Assembly: GCA_030609055.1 (NCBI GenBank)
Contig: JAUWCZ010000004.1
Coordinates: forward strand, 1 to 47,344
Reading direction: 5' to 3'
Origin: Chloroflexota bacterium
Lineage (GTDB): Bacteria; Chloroflexota; Anaerolineae; Anaerolineales; UBA11858
DNA: 47,344 nt
Of the stretch, positions 8,004 through 17,806 are shown one piece after another. How positions within the stretch are numbered: the stretch's first letter is position 1; each line of letters opens with the position of its first letter. Made by a program: the position numbers and the translations under genes. A model generated the notes under the pieces. It did not search any database and was not told the origin of the DNA. It was given only the letters and a program-made list of their open reading frames with translations.

Positions 8004-9599
8004 TTAGAATGAGATCTCCTGGAAATGTCCCTGGGGGAGGAGGACTTGAATGGCTGCCTCTCCAGATAAGGGGCATTTATTCTCGCAGATGCCGCACCCC
8101 GTACAGCGTTTTCTGATCACAAACGGACGCTGAACAATTTTTTGTTCCCCCTCCGGGGTTACTATCAGCGTTTCTTCTAGACGAATAGCTTTATCAGGAA
8201 TCGGGCACACCTCTTCACATACTATACAATCCTGGTTATCAGCCCAGGGTATACACCGGTTCGTGTCAAGGTAAGCCCTGCCAATAATCTGTTTTCTTTT
8301 TTCCTCAAGAGATAAGGGTGGAATAGCCTCAACCGGACATACCTGTCCGCAAGCATGGCAAGAATAATCACAGTACCCGATCCTTGGAATAAGCATCGGG
8401 GTCCACAAACCCTCCATACCTGCTTCCCCTACAGTCAGCTGGATGGCGTTGGTAGGACAGACCGTGCTGCACTCTCCACATCGGATGCAAGTACTCAATA
8501 GACGGTCATTAATCACACCAGGAGGGCGAAGCAGCTTAGGTGATTTGTTTTCGCTCACCGGATAGCTTTCCAGCAGACTTACCCCCAGAACTGCAGTTCC
8601 AAGCGATACAAGGATTTTTCTACGCTCAATATCATACGGCTGTCGAATTATTTGCGTGATTCTTGCCGGATAAGTTACTGCTCTTCCGGGGCATTCAGCC
8701 GCACATGCGAGACACATGGTGCATTCTCCTGGATCACAAAACACGTGATCATTTGATTGAATTGCACCAGTCGGGCAAATAGAGATGCAATTCCCACAGA
8801 GGTTACACTCCGGTGTGATTTCACACTGGATAAAACTGAATTTCCCCAGAAAAGCTAACATTCCCCCTAAAGGGCACAAGTAACGGCACCAGAAGCGAGG
8901 TGCCAGATTATTGAGTGCGATGATGCCAAGGAAAAATCCAAAGTAGAGCCCACCATAGCGGTAGGATGCCGGATGGGGAGGAAATATTGATGGTCGAATC
9001 AAACTATCAAAACCGCTGACAGCTGGACCCAGAAATGGAATTCGATAGAGAGCCAGTTCGATTCCAGTCACAATCTGGTCCAAGGCGGGCCAAATTGCAG
9101 TGGTCATAGTCCTGTAGAGGATGGTTATCGGATCAAGGAACAGTAAACTTATGTTTTTTAATAATCCCGCAAAGAGAATGACCAGTAGTAAAACATACTT
9201 TACCCCCCGCAGTCCTTCCGGGATATTTGGGCTGCTCCTTTTCCAGGAGCGGAAGGGAAACCAATCTAACAGAGTGCCAACTGGACAGAACCATCCACAC
9301 CATACTCTTCCCAATAACAGTGTCAATATCACTGTAATTACCGCTAAAAGTGATCCGATCAGAAAAGTCCTGCTAGCCAAGAGTTGAACAATCATCACCA
9401 GTGGATCGAGTTTCAGAGGAAGGTTAATTAGTTTCTGCTTAATCCCAGACCCACCCCCGGGGAAAAGGTAAAACTCACGTCGGGACCAGAGATAAAAAAC
9501 CAGAAGCAAAATTAAGAAAAATAACTGGGAGTATTTTCTCAAGTTCAGCCACTGGTCCGGAGTTAAACCCGAAGGGCTTTTTTTCTTATTATCAACCAA
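8004..9599 (-). CDS. NapH/NosR-like membrane polyferredoxin
   Basis: A membrane iron-sulfur protein of about 531 residues. The N-terminal half has several membrane helices and two CxxxCP motifs at their ends (WCGWFCPVG and WCRYLCPLG), as in NapH/NosR/RdxA proteins. The C-terminal part carries ferredoxin-type clusters: CNLCGNCISICP, CTMCLACAAECP, CIRCGECSTVCP, CDYSCHACGQVCP, CIVCEEVCP and CTGCGICENKCP. It probably moves electrons between the quinone pool and a soluble or extracytoplasmic partner. Its start is best read as the TTG at 9599, preceded by GAGG and overlapping the end of the DUF362 gene, which implies translational coupling; another in-frame TTG lies at 9614. The acceptor is unknown. 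Confidence 0.9.
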   Translation of the reverse strand: MVDNKKKSPSGLTPDQWLNLRKYSQLFFLILLLVFYLWSRREFYLFPGGGSGIKQKLINLPLKLDPLVMIVQLLASRTFLIGSLLAVITVILTLLLGRVWCGWFCPVGTLLDWFPFRSWKRSSPNIPEGLRGVKYVLLLVILFAGLLKNISLLFLDPITILYRTMTTAIWPALDQIVTGIELALYRIPFLGPAVSGFDSLIRPSIFPPHPASYRYGGLYFGFFLGIIALNNLAPRFWCRYLCPLGGMLAFLGKFSFIQCEITPECNLCGNCISICPTGAIQSNDHVFCDPGECTMCLACAAECPGRAVTYPARITQIIRQPYDIERRKILVSLGTAVLGVSLLESYPVSENKSPKLLRPPGVINDRLLSTCIRCGECSTVCPTNAIQLTVGEAGMEGLWTPMLIPRIGYCDYSCHACGQVCPVEAIPPLSLEEKRKQIIGRAYLDTNRCIPWADNQDCIVCEEVCPIPDKAIRLEETLIVTPEGEQKIVQRPFVIRKRCTGCGICENKCPLSGEAAIQVLLPQGHFQEISF

Positions 9600-10644
9600 G
9601 GTTGATTTCCTCAATTTTCAACTTACTCAGGTTATTTTCGCCCAATCCCATCTCTTTACCCTTTTTAATATATGTGAGGTCGTTGGGTTTAAGCCCAAAC
9701 AGTGTTGCTGCGTAGCTATCAGCAGCAACAATATCAGGGGAGGCGATGATTGTATCCGCTTTTTTTACATCAGCCAGATTACCCCCAGATGGACCATGGT
9801 TCATTAACATGCGAACAGCGTCTACTATCACTAATGAGGACCTGACCCGGCTGTTTAAGTCGGCCAGCCTCTGACCTAGATTAGCGTGCATCATAGGTCG
9901 GTTGGAAATGACACCCATCATATTCTTCATAGCCAGGGTTAAACGGGCTAATTCATGATGTTTGGCGATCGGCACGTTGATCAACACATCCGCATTTAAG
10001 ACACCATTGTATATTTTGGTTGATTTTAGATCTTTACCCTTGGGTATCGAAGTATCAACATACCTCAGATTGGACATGACCACCATTTTGCCGCCAGCTT
10101 TATTCACTTCAGCCTTAATACCACTGACATTGTATGCTTGCTCTGCGGATCCTCCAAAAGGATAATCCATCACCTTTACATTCTTGGCGCCAGCTTCTAA
10201 GGCCAATTTTACGATTGCGGCAACAACCCAGGGGTTTGTGGTGGCAGCATATTTGTAACCATGATAAGCTACACAAATATTTGGTTTTACCACCACCTTA
10301 TCCCCAGATTTTACAAAGCGCTCCATGCCCCCCAGGGCTTGAACTGCTTTCCTCACCATCTCTTCCGGGTCTCCATTACGAGCTACTACTAAATTTGGGT
10401 ATGCAATTGTCGGAGAAGGTTCTGGTGTATTTTCGGGTGTGCTTGTTGCTAGGTCTGTTGCCGTAGGGGGAATTTCCGTAGAGGTGGGATCGGGTTGAAA
10501 GATTGTCGGTGATATTTTTTCTGAATCAATAGATTTAGTAAGCAGTTTTTCCTGGTTAAGGCAGCCTGTCAGATAAATCCCTCCCAGAGATCCCAGACTG
10601 GCGGCTATGAGGTGTAAAAAATGTCTGCGTGAGAGATCGTTCAT
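9592..10644 (-). CDS. DUF362 domain protein with Tat-type lipoprotein signal
   Basis: A protein of 350 residues. The ATG at 10644 follows GGAAGGTG; a TTG upstream at 10662 lies before that ribosome site. The N-terminus SRRHFLHLIAASLG is a twin-arginine signal and ends in the lipobox YLTGC, so the protein is probably exported folded and lipid-anchored. A Thr/Pro-rich linker precedes the DUF362 domain (about residues 85-340), which includes VKPNICVAYHG, MDYPFGGSAEQAYNVSG and LAMKNMMGVISNRPMMH. DUF362 function is not established; its partner here is the polyferredoxin gene, which overlaps its 3' end. The Tat signal and the neighbour suggest a redox cofactor, though no CxxCxxC cluster is seen in this protein. 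Confidence 0.88.
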   Translation of the reverse strand: MNDLSRRHFLHLIAASLGSLGGIYLTGCLNQEKLLTKSIDSEKISPTIFQPDPTSTEIPPTATDLATSTPENTPEPSPTIAYPNLVVARNGDPEEMVRKAVQALGGMERFVKSGDKVVVKPNICVAYHGYKYAATTNPWVVAAIVKLALEAGAKNVKVMDYPFGGSAEQAYNVSGIKAEVNKAGGKMVVMSNLRYVDTSIPKGKDLKSTKIYNGVLNADVLINVPIAKHHELARLTLAMKNMMGVISNRPMMHANLGQRLADLNSRVRSSLVIVDAVRMLMNHGPSGGNLADVKKADTIIASPDIVAADSYAATLFGLKPNDLTYIKKGKEMGLGENNLSKLKIEEINLG

Positions 10645-10837
10645 ATTCACCTTCCAGAGCAATCAAATATTTAACCGTCAAAAGTAACTACCCAGCTATC
10701 TAGCAGATATGTTTGGTGGATACCATAAATTGTACCCGTAATTATTATTGTTCACAGAAGGGAAAACCCTTTGGTAACCTAAAATAAAGGATCGACAATA
10801 ACCTTATCTTCTGATCAAAAGCCCTTGCTCACCAGAT

Positions 10838-10877
10838 AAAAAAAAAGATCCCGGGGAGAAAAATCCCTCCCGGGATC
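10838..10877 (-). terminator. Rho-independent terminator after ahcY
   Basis: On the minus strand, a perfect 9-bp stem GATCCCGGG/CCCGGGATC with a 13-base loop is followed by nine T. It lies about 55 bases beyond the ahcY stop codon. Confidence 0.9.
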
Positions 10878-10931
10878 CAGCGATTTAAATGATTTTGATA
10901 GGTAATTGTTTGCTCCTCTTACAGCTCAGTA

Positions 10932-12215
<1,284 letters not shown>

Positions 12216-12248
12216 TCAATATCATTGGAAAATGATTTCACAAGTCTA

Positions 12249-13205
12249 TTATAAAAGCACATCCAGTATGCCCTGATCGTCAAAGTGCTCCCTGAAGCGT
12301 TTAAGGAAGGATTTCGGTGTATAGTGATGGGTCTGTGGTCCATCGGCTTCCAGGCAATAAGCAGCTGCCAGTGCGCCCATTTCTCCGCATAACTTTAAGT
12401 CCAGCTGGAAACTGTACCCGGTGAGAAAACCACCCCGATAGGCATCTCCAATACCTGTTGGATCGACTATCTCTTTCGGCGGTACAGCGGGAATTTCAAT
12501 TTCATCATCTTTCGTTACGATAAGTGATCCTTGTTCCCCTTTTGTAATCACCAAGATCTCCAGCAGATCCTTTAGATCATTCATGGAAAGGCCGGTGTGT
12601 TTCTCTATCAGACAGAATTCATACTCATTTACAAAGAGAGAATGTGCCCCTTCCACCCCCTGTCTGAGCTCCTCGCCCGAAAGACGGACCGTCTGCTGAC
12701 TGGGGTCATATAAGTAGGGCAGGTTCAGCGCTTGAGTTTCTCCTACATATTGGATCATAGCGCCCGGATCGGTGGGGGAGATCACAACATAATCCAGTGG
12801 TTCCCCCTCCCAGTCAGCGAGCTTTACTTCAGCTGCATGACTCATTGCACCCGGGTAAAAACTAGCGATTTGGCAGTTATCATAGTCAGTGGTCGCAAAA
12901 AAGGAGGCTGTGAATTCATCCGGGATCACCTTCACTCCCCGTGTATCCACTCCATTCTCCTCCAGCCAGGAGCGATAGTCATCAAAATCCTGCCCGACTG
13001 TCCCGAATAAGGTAGGTGTCCCTCCCAGCAGGGCCATGGTATAGCCAATGTTGGGACCAATTCCTCCTCTCCGTTTAATCATTTTGTCTACCAGGAAGGA
13101 TAGACTGATGAATTCCAATTTATCTACTAATAGATGCTCTTTAAAATGCCCGGGGAATGTCATTAAATAATCAAATGCAATCGATCCGGTGAGTGCTATT
13201 CTCAT
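12249..13205 (-). CDS. PfkB-family carbohydrate kinase, probable adenosine kinase
   Basis: A ribokinase-fold kinase of 318 residues. It shows the N-terminal MRIALTGSIAFDYL, the GG motif region RRGGIGPNIGYTMALLGG, and the C-terminal anion-hole/catalytic motif DPTGIGDAYRGGF, where the catalytic Asp is in GIGD. The family substrate cannot be read from motifs alone. The next gene is ahcY, which releases adenosine, so adenosine kinase is the best guess: the pair would clear SAH, with the kinase pulling the equilibrium forward. AAGG lies 6-7 bases before the ATG. A ribokinase-like sugar substrate remains possible. Confidence 0.85.
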   Translation of the reverse strand: MRIALTGSIAFDYLMTFPGHFKEHLLVDKLEFISLSFLVDKMIKRRGGIGPNIGYTMALLGGTPTLFGTVGQDFDDYRSWLEENGVDTRGVKVIPDEFTASFFATTDYDNCQIASFYPGAMSHAAEVKLADWEGEPLDYVVISPTDPGAMIQYVGETQALNLPYLYDPSQQTVRLSGEELRQGVEGAHSLFVNEYEFCLIEKHTGLSMNDLKDLLEILVITKGEQGSLIVTKDDEIEIPAVPPKEIVDPTGIGDAYRGGFLTGYSFQLDLKLCGEMGALAAAYCLEADGPQTHHYTPKSFLKRFREHFDDQGILDVLL

Positions 13206-13346
13206 AGATACCTTTTTATATTTTTTTTTGTGAACATCTTGTAATTAATGCTATGGGCAAATTCAATTTCCTGTTCAAAATCCTGCTATATATTACCACT
13301 GAAACTGGTAAATCAAAAGTACCCCAAGTGTCCCCCAGGATATGTA

Positions 13347-13355
13347 TGCTATACT
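13347..13355 (+). promoter_or_regulatory. Extended -10 promoter of murJ, apparently leaderless
   Basis: TGC TATACT is an extended -10 (TGn plus TATACT) ending 6 bases before the murJ ATG at 13362. Transcription would then start at or within a base of the start codon. No ribosome site lies at the usual spacing; the nearest AGGA is more than 20 bases away. Confidence 0.55.
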
Positions 13356-13361
13356 CCCTTC

Positions 13362-14900
13362 ATGAAACATATCGCCCGATCTGCCCTGATCATCGCAGTG
13401 TTTTTTGGTCTGGAAAAGGTGCTTGGATTTATCCGAAATGTATTAATTGCCCGGGCGTTTCAACTCTCAACTGAACTAGATGCTTTTAATGCCGCCAATA
13501 ACATCCCGGATTTGATCTTTGCCCTCATATCTGGAGGTGCCCTGGCGATGGCATTCATCCCGGTATTATCAGAATACAGGGAGACCAGAGATAAATCTGA
13601 TATATGGGGGCTTTTTTCCCAAGTAACGAATGGTGTTTTCCTGGTCACTGTTTTGCTTTCATTATTGATCGCGATTAGTGCAAGGCGGCTTGTCTCCTGG
13701 GAGATCGGTATCGCCCCCGGTTTCACTCCGGCACAGCAGGATCTGGTCGCAGATTTGATGCGATTGAATCTGGTTGCCACTATCTTATTCTCTTTAGGAG
13801 GTTTGGCGATCGCTGGGCTGCAGGCGCACCAGCATTTCCTGATTCCGGCCTTAGCCCCCAGTATGTATGACATCGGATCGCTGATCGGTATCTTGATTCT
13901 TGCACCGGAACAAGGTTATCAGATCGGTCCTGTTGTGCTGCCAGCTTTTAATATGGGCGTATATGGATTGGTTTACGGTGTGATTATTGGTGCTGGTCTG
14001 TTTCTATTAATTCAGCTCCCAACCTTGATAAGATTCGGGTTCCGGTGGAGTCCCAAATTTAACCTGAAAGACCCGGGCGTGGTAAAAGTTCTGCATTTGA
14101 TGGGACCCAGGGTAGTAACCGTATTTTTTATCCAATCGGTATTCATATTTCAGGACAATCTAGCATCCCGCCTTCCGACCGGATCTGTTACTGCTCTAGT
14201 GTATGGATGGTTATTCATGCAGCTTCCGGAAACACTTATCGGGACAGCCCTTGGAACAGCTTTGCTCCCCACCCTGTCTGAGCAAATTGTAAATAATGAT
14301 CTTGAAGGTTTCCGTACTACATTAGAAAAAACAATTCGTGTGATCACTGCCCTGACTCTGCCGATCGCAGTTATCCTGGCGATTAATCTAGGGCCTGTCA
14401 TCAAAATATTGGGGTTTGACGAAGCTGGAACGAATCTGGTTTTGTGGACCGTCAGGGCCTTTATGGCAGGGCTGCTTGGTCATTCCCTGCTGGAGGTTGC
14501 CGCCAGGTCATTTTACGCCCAGCACAACGCCAAAACCCCCCTGCTTGCCTCCGGACTTACTTTTGTGGCTTTTATTTTGCTCGCAATCCCTCTTTCAAGG
14601 AACCTTGGTGCACCTGGCATTGGCCTGGCAAACGCACTTGCATTCACAGGAGAAGCCCTGCTACTCTTTATTCTTTTAAATCGTGTTATGCCATTTCGTC
14701 CCCGCCTAAAAGGAACTTTGACCCGGTCGATCGCAGCCAGCATTACCGGGGCAGGGTTGAGCCTGCTGCTGCAAAATCTGTTGGGAACACCTTCATCCAC
14801 ACTGGCTGGCCTGGGTGCAGCAAGCGGGATTATATTTCTTTCGACCGGGATTGCCCTGCCCTGGTTGTTACCAGAACTAAGAGATCTGCTGGCAATCTAA
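13362..14900 (+). CDS. murJ: MurJ-family lipid II flippase
   Basis: A polytopic membrane protein of 512 residues that should flip lipid II across the membrane for peptidoglycan synthesis. The N-terminus MKHIARSALIIAVFFGLEKVLGFIRNVLIAR is replaced here by its key parts: a basic start, then VFFGLEKVLGFIRN, the MviN/MurJ signature. FNAANNIPDLIFALISGGALAMAFIPVLSE contains the conserved NxIP and GGALxxAFIPV elements. Twelve to fourteen hydrophobic helices follow (for example LFSLGGLAIAGLQAHQHF and LLEVAARSFYAQHNAKTP). An in-frame upstream extension to 13248 has no initiation signal; the ATG at 13362 matches family N-termini. It is divergent from the kinase-ahcY operon and 9 bases upstream of a small unknown gene. 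Confidence 0.93.
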   Translation: MKHIARSALIIAVFFGLEKVLGFIRNVLIARAFQLSTELDAFNAANNIPDLIFALISGGALAMAFIPVLSEYRETRDKSDIWGLFSQVTNGVFLVTVLLSLLIAISARRLVSWEIGIAPGFTPAQQDLVADLMRLNLVATILFSLGGLAIAGLQAHQHFLIPALAPSMYDIGSLIGILILAPEQGYQIGPVVLPAFNMGVYGLVYGVIIGAGLFLLIQLPTLIRFGFRWSPKFNLKDPGVVKVLHLMGPRVVTVFFIQSVFIFQDNLASRLPTGSVTALVYGWLFMQLPETLIGTALGTALLPTLSEQIVNNDLEGFRTTLEKTIRVITALTLPIAVILAINLGPVIKILGFDEAGTNLVLWTVRAFMAGLLGHSLLEVAARSFYAQHNAKTPLLASGLTFVAFILLAIPLSRNLGAPGIGLANALAFTGEALLLFILLNRVMPFRPRLKGTLTRSIAASITGAGLSLLLQNLLGTPSSTLAGLGAASGIIFLSTGIALPWLLPELRDLLAI

Positions 14901-14909
14901 AGGAACCGA

Positions 14910-15164
14910 ATGGATCAGCAACTCTATCTAAAATACCTTAAAGAGTACACCCTGGAAGCTCTGAAAAAGGTAGAGTATGATGTCTCCCGGGCAGCTGATT
15001 ACCTGGAGAAAAAGCCTACACCAATATACTTTCAAAAAGACAGAAAGGAGAAAAAAGCCGCCCTGAACAGAGTGAAAAAGGTATTTTCTGCATCACGGGA
15101 GCGTTCGCTTTATGTTGTCTTAAAAAGCCTTGGTTTTAACGACCTTGCGAAAGATGCACTCTGA
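14910..15164 (+). CDS. small hypothetical protein downstream of murJ
   Basis: An 84-residue, highly charged and helical protein (LYLKYLKEYTLEALKKVEYD, then KPTPIYFQKDRKEKKAAL, then SLYVVLKSLGFNDLAKDAL). It has no signal peptide, membrane segment or cysteine. AAAGGAA precedes the ATG, and the gene starts 9 bases after the murJ stop, ending before a strong terminator, so it is very likely translated from the murJ transcript. I do not recognise a family. Its length and charge would suit a nucleic-acid or protein-binding accessory, but nothing in the sequence decides this. Confidence 0.7.
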   Translation: MDQQLYLKYLKEYTLEALKKVEYDVSRAADYLEKKPTPIYFQKDRKEKKAALNRVKKVFSASRERSLYVVLKSLGFNDLAKDAL

Positions 15165-15182
15165 ACTGTTATAACTTAAATC

Positions 15183-15218
15183 AAAAACAGACACTTAATA
15201 CAACCCGTGTCTGTTTTT
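15183..15218. terminator. Bidirectional terminator between murJ and nucleoside ABC operons
   Basis: AAAAACAGACAC pairs perfectly with GTGTCTGTTTTT (12 bp, 12-base loop). A T run follows on the plus strand and another on the minus strand, so it can stop the murJ transcript and the convergent ABC operon. Confidence 0.88.
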
Positions 15219-15245
15219 TCTTGTCCTCCATTACCAGGAGTGACT

Positions 15246-16766
15246 TTATAATTTGGAGCCAGCCATCAACAAGCCCAGTTCAGCTTTTGTTATCTGATCT
15301 GTTTGATGGATAGATACAATTTCTCCCTGATATATGACCGCGATTCGATCCGCCAATGACATAATCTCATCCAATTCAGCTGAAATCAATAACACAGCAG
15401 CCCCTTTATCCCGTTCCTCAATGATCCGGTTATGTATGTATTCAATGGATCCCACATCTAACCCACGGGTGGGTTGATTGGCTATTAAAAGTTGCACCGG
15501 TCTGCTTAATTCCCTAGCAACAATCACTTTCTGCTGATTTCCACCGGATAATTTCCCAGTATTCACCAGTGGTCCTGGTGTTCTCACATCAAAATCATGG
15601 ATCAATTTTTTTGCATTTTCCAAAACTGCTTGATGATTTCTCCGCAAGCCCCGGGCAAAGGGTGATTCATAATATGTGCACAGAACCATGTTGTCAGCAA
15701 CCGCATAAGACATCACCAGACCATGCCGGTGACGATCCTCAGGAATATGCGATAGCCCAGACTCAATGAGTCTCCGCGGGCTACCACTGGGCATTTTTTT
15801 ACCGTTTATGGAAAATTCCCCGCTAGCTGCATTTCGCAGCCCGGTTAAGGCTTCAGCGATCTGTGTTTGTCCGTTCCCCTGAACTCCCGCAATACCTAAG
15901 ATTTCTCCTTTCCTAACCTCAAAGGAGACATTATAGACAACTCTGATTCCCCTATCATCATTCACTGATAAGTTCGTCACATTCAGGACAGGTTCCCCGG
16001 GAGAAGCGGGACCTTTTTCAACTTCCAGAATTACCTCTCGTCCAACCATCATTTCCGCTAAACCCTGTTTATCTGTTTCTTGGGGAGTTGTTGTCCCTAC
16101 TACAGCACCCCTTCTCATCACAGTGATGCGATCGGCGATATCCATCACTTCCCGGAGTTTGTGGGTGATGAATACAATCGATACTCCCTTTTCTGTCAGC
16201 TCTCTCATAATCCTGAAAAGATCATCCGCTTCCTGGGGTGTGAGGACAGCAGTTGGTTCATCCAATACCAGGATATTTGCATCCCGATAAAGGGCTTTGA
16301 GAATTTCGACTCGCTGTTGAACACCTACCGGGATTTCTTCAATGATTGATCTTGGATCAACTTTGAGTCCGTATCCTTCTGACAACCTGGAGATATCCTG
16401 GCGGGCCTTATTTAGATCCAGGGTAGTTCCCCTGGTCACCTCAGAACCGAGGATGATATTCTCGGTTACAGAGAATACTGGTACCAGCATGAAATGCTGG
16501 TGGACCATACCTATCCCGTGATCGATGGCATCATGAGGATTATTGATCTCTACCTTCTCCCCATTAATTAGCACTTCGCCCTCATCAGCGGTATAGAGAC
16601 CGTAAATCACATTCATTAAAGTAGATTTCCCCGCTCCGTTTTCACCCAAGAGCCCATGTATCTCACCTTTTTTGAGTGTGAAATCTACTTGATCATTCGC
16701 GACCACGCCGGGAAACCGTTTTGTAATATTACGAGCTTCTAAAGCTATTGGTATATTCTCATTCAT
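15246..16766 (-). CDS. ABC transporter ATPase, nucleoside/BMP-type (two nucleotide-binding domains)
   Basis: A fused double ATPase of 506 residues. The first domain has Walker A GLLGENGAGKSTL, a degenerate signature VGVQQRVEILKAL and Walker B ILVLDEPTAVL. The second has GIAGVQGNGQTQIAEAL in place of a consensus Walker A, signature LSGGNQQKVIVAREL and LLIANQPTRGLDVGS. One degenerate site per half is typical of the sugar/nucleoside (RbsA/NupO) class. The ATG at 16766 is preferred over a TTG at 16784 because AAGAG precedes it. It is last in an operon with two permeases and lies beyond a BMP-like lipoprotein. It energises uptake of nucleosides or a related ligand. Confidence 0.93.
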   Translation of the reverse strand: MNENIPIALEARNITKRFPGVVANDQVDFTLKKGEIHGLLGENGAGKSTLMNVIYGLYTADEGEVLINGEKVEINNPHDAIDHGIGMVHQHFMLVPVFSVTENIILGSEVTRGTTLDLNKARQDISRLSEGYGLKVDPRSIIEEIPVGVQQRVEILKALYRDANILVLDEPTAVLTPQEADDLFRIMRELTEKGVSIVFITHKLREVMDIADRITVMRRGAVVGTTTPQETDKQGLAEMMVGREVILEVEKGPASPGEPVLNVTNLSVNDDRGIRVVYNVSFEVRKGEILGIAGVQGNGQTQIAEALTGLRNAASGEFSINGKKMPSGSPRRLIESGLSHIPEDRHRHGLVMSYAVADNMVLCTYYESPFARGLRRNHQAVLENAKKLIHDFDVRTPGPLVNTGKLSGGNQQKVIVARELSRPVQLLIANQPTRGLDVGSIEYIHNRIIEERDKGAAVLLISAELDEIMSLADRIAVIYQGEIVSIHQTDQITKAELGLLMAGSKL

Positions 16767-16788
16767 AGGAATTCTCTTTTCCAACTAA

Positions 16789-17796
16789 CTATTCTTTTTC
16801 GTAGGGGATTCCATCAGCAGCTGGGGGTCGTGATCGCCCAACCACACCTGCCAGAACAACAATCGTCAGTAAATAAGGCAGCATGCCTATAAACTGATGG
16901 GGGATATCTAGCACACCGGCAAATTGGATCTGAGTCTGAATAGCGGATGTCATACCAAACAACAGGGCTGCTCCCCAGGAACCGAGAGGTGACCACTTGC
17001 CGAATATCATCACTGCCAAAGCAACAAATCCCCGTCCATTCGTCATCAATCGCTCGAATGATCCCACTGCCTCCAGGGTAAGAAAGACTCCTGCCAAGCC
17101 GGCAATCGCTCCACCGAGAATCACGTTAATGTAACGAACTCTATATACATTGACACCCACTGTATCAGCGGCCCTAGGATGTTCACCAACAGCGCGTGTA
17201 CGCAAACCCCACTTGGTATAGAATAGGACGTAATGAAGGACAAACACTAAAATAATGGCTGCATAAGTTATCGGCGGATTATTAAACAAAGCTCGTCCAA
17301 TGATCGGGAGTTCCGCCAATTTTCCAAGAGCGATAGGTGCCAGTTTACCTTTGGTGGTCAAACCTGCCTGGTAAAAATAGCCGGTTAATCCAACAGCAAT
17401 TATGTTGATCACTGTTCCACCAATTATCTGATCTACTTTTAGAGTCACTGACATAAAAGCTAGCAGAAGTCCTAAAACCGCTCCGGTAGCAACACCGACA
17501 AAGACTGCCACCAGTAAATTACCGGTCCAGGCATTAACCAAGTATCCAACGAAGGCTGACAACAGCATTTGACCTTCAATGCCTATGTTAATAATACCCG
17601 CACGTTCTCCCATCAAACCACACATAGCTCCTAAAACCAGAGGGGTAGCCTGGCGAACGGCAGAAGCAAGAACAGCCTCAGTGATAATTGGGTTTTGCAA
17701 ATAAAAATATAGTATCCCTAAAACCACTCCCCCACCCAGGATAATAAACGCTCCCCACTGTCGGAAGAATCTCTTCCAGGAAATTGATCTATCCAT
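16789..17796 (-). CDS. ABC transporter permease, nucleoside/BMP-type (NupQ-like)
   Basis: An inner-membrane permease of about 335 residues of the BPD_transp_2 class. Hydrophobic segments alternate with loops; hallmark pieces are CGLMGERAGIINIGIEGQML (seen here in parts as GERAGIINIG and IEGQMLLSAF), WGLRTRAVGEHPRAADTVG, and GGAIAGLAGVFLTLE. The start is taken at the ATG at 17796, 5 bases after GAGG; a GTG at 17802 overlaps the ribosome site. It lies 22 bases upstream of the ATPase start and 10 bases after the other permease. Confidence 0.92.
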   Translation of the reverse strand: MDRSISWKRFFRQWGAFIILGGGVVLGILYFYLQNPIITEAVLASAVRQATPLVLGAMCGLMGERAGIINIGIEGQMLLSAFVGYLVNAWTGNLLVAVFVGVATGAVLGLLLAFMSVTLKVDQIIGGTVINIIAVGLTGYFYQAGLTTKGKLAPIALGKLAELPIIGRALFNNPPITYAAIILVFVLHYVLFYTKWGLRTRAVGEHPRAADTVGVNVYRVRYINVILGGAIAGLAGVFLTLEAVGSFERLMTNGRGFVALAVMIFGKWSPLGSWGAALLFGMTSAIQTQIQFAGVLDIPHQFIGMLPYLLTIVVLAGVVGRSRPPAADGIPYEKE

Positions 17797-17806
17797 ATCC
17801 ACCTCT

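Noticed and set aside
14444-14941. Plus-strand open frame of 165 residues
   Set aside because: It lies within murJ and the next gene in another frame; murJ is well supported.
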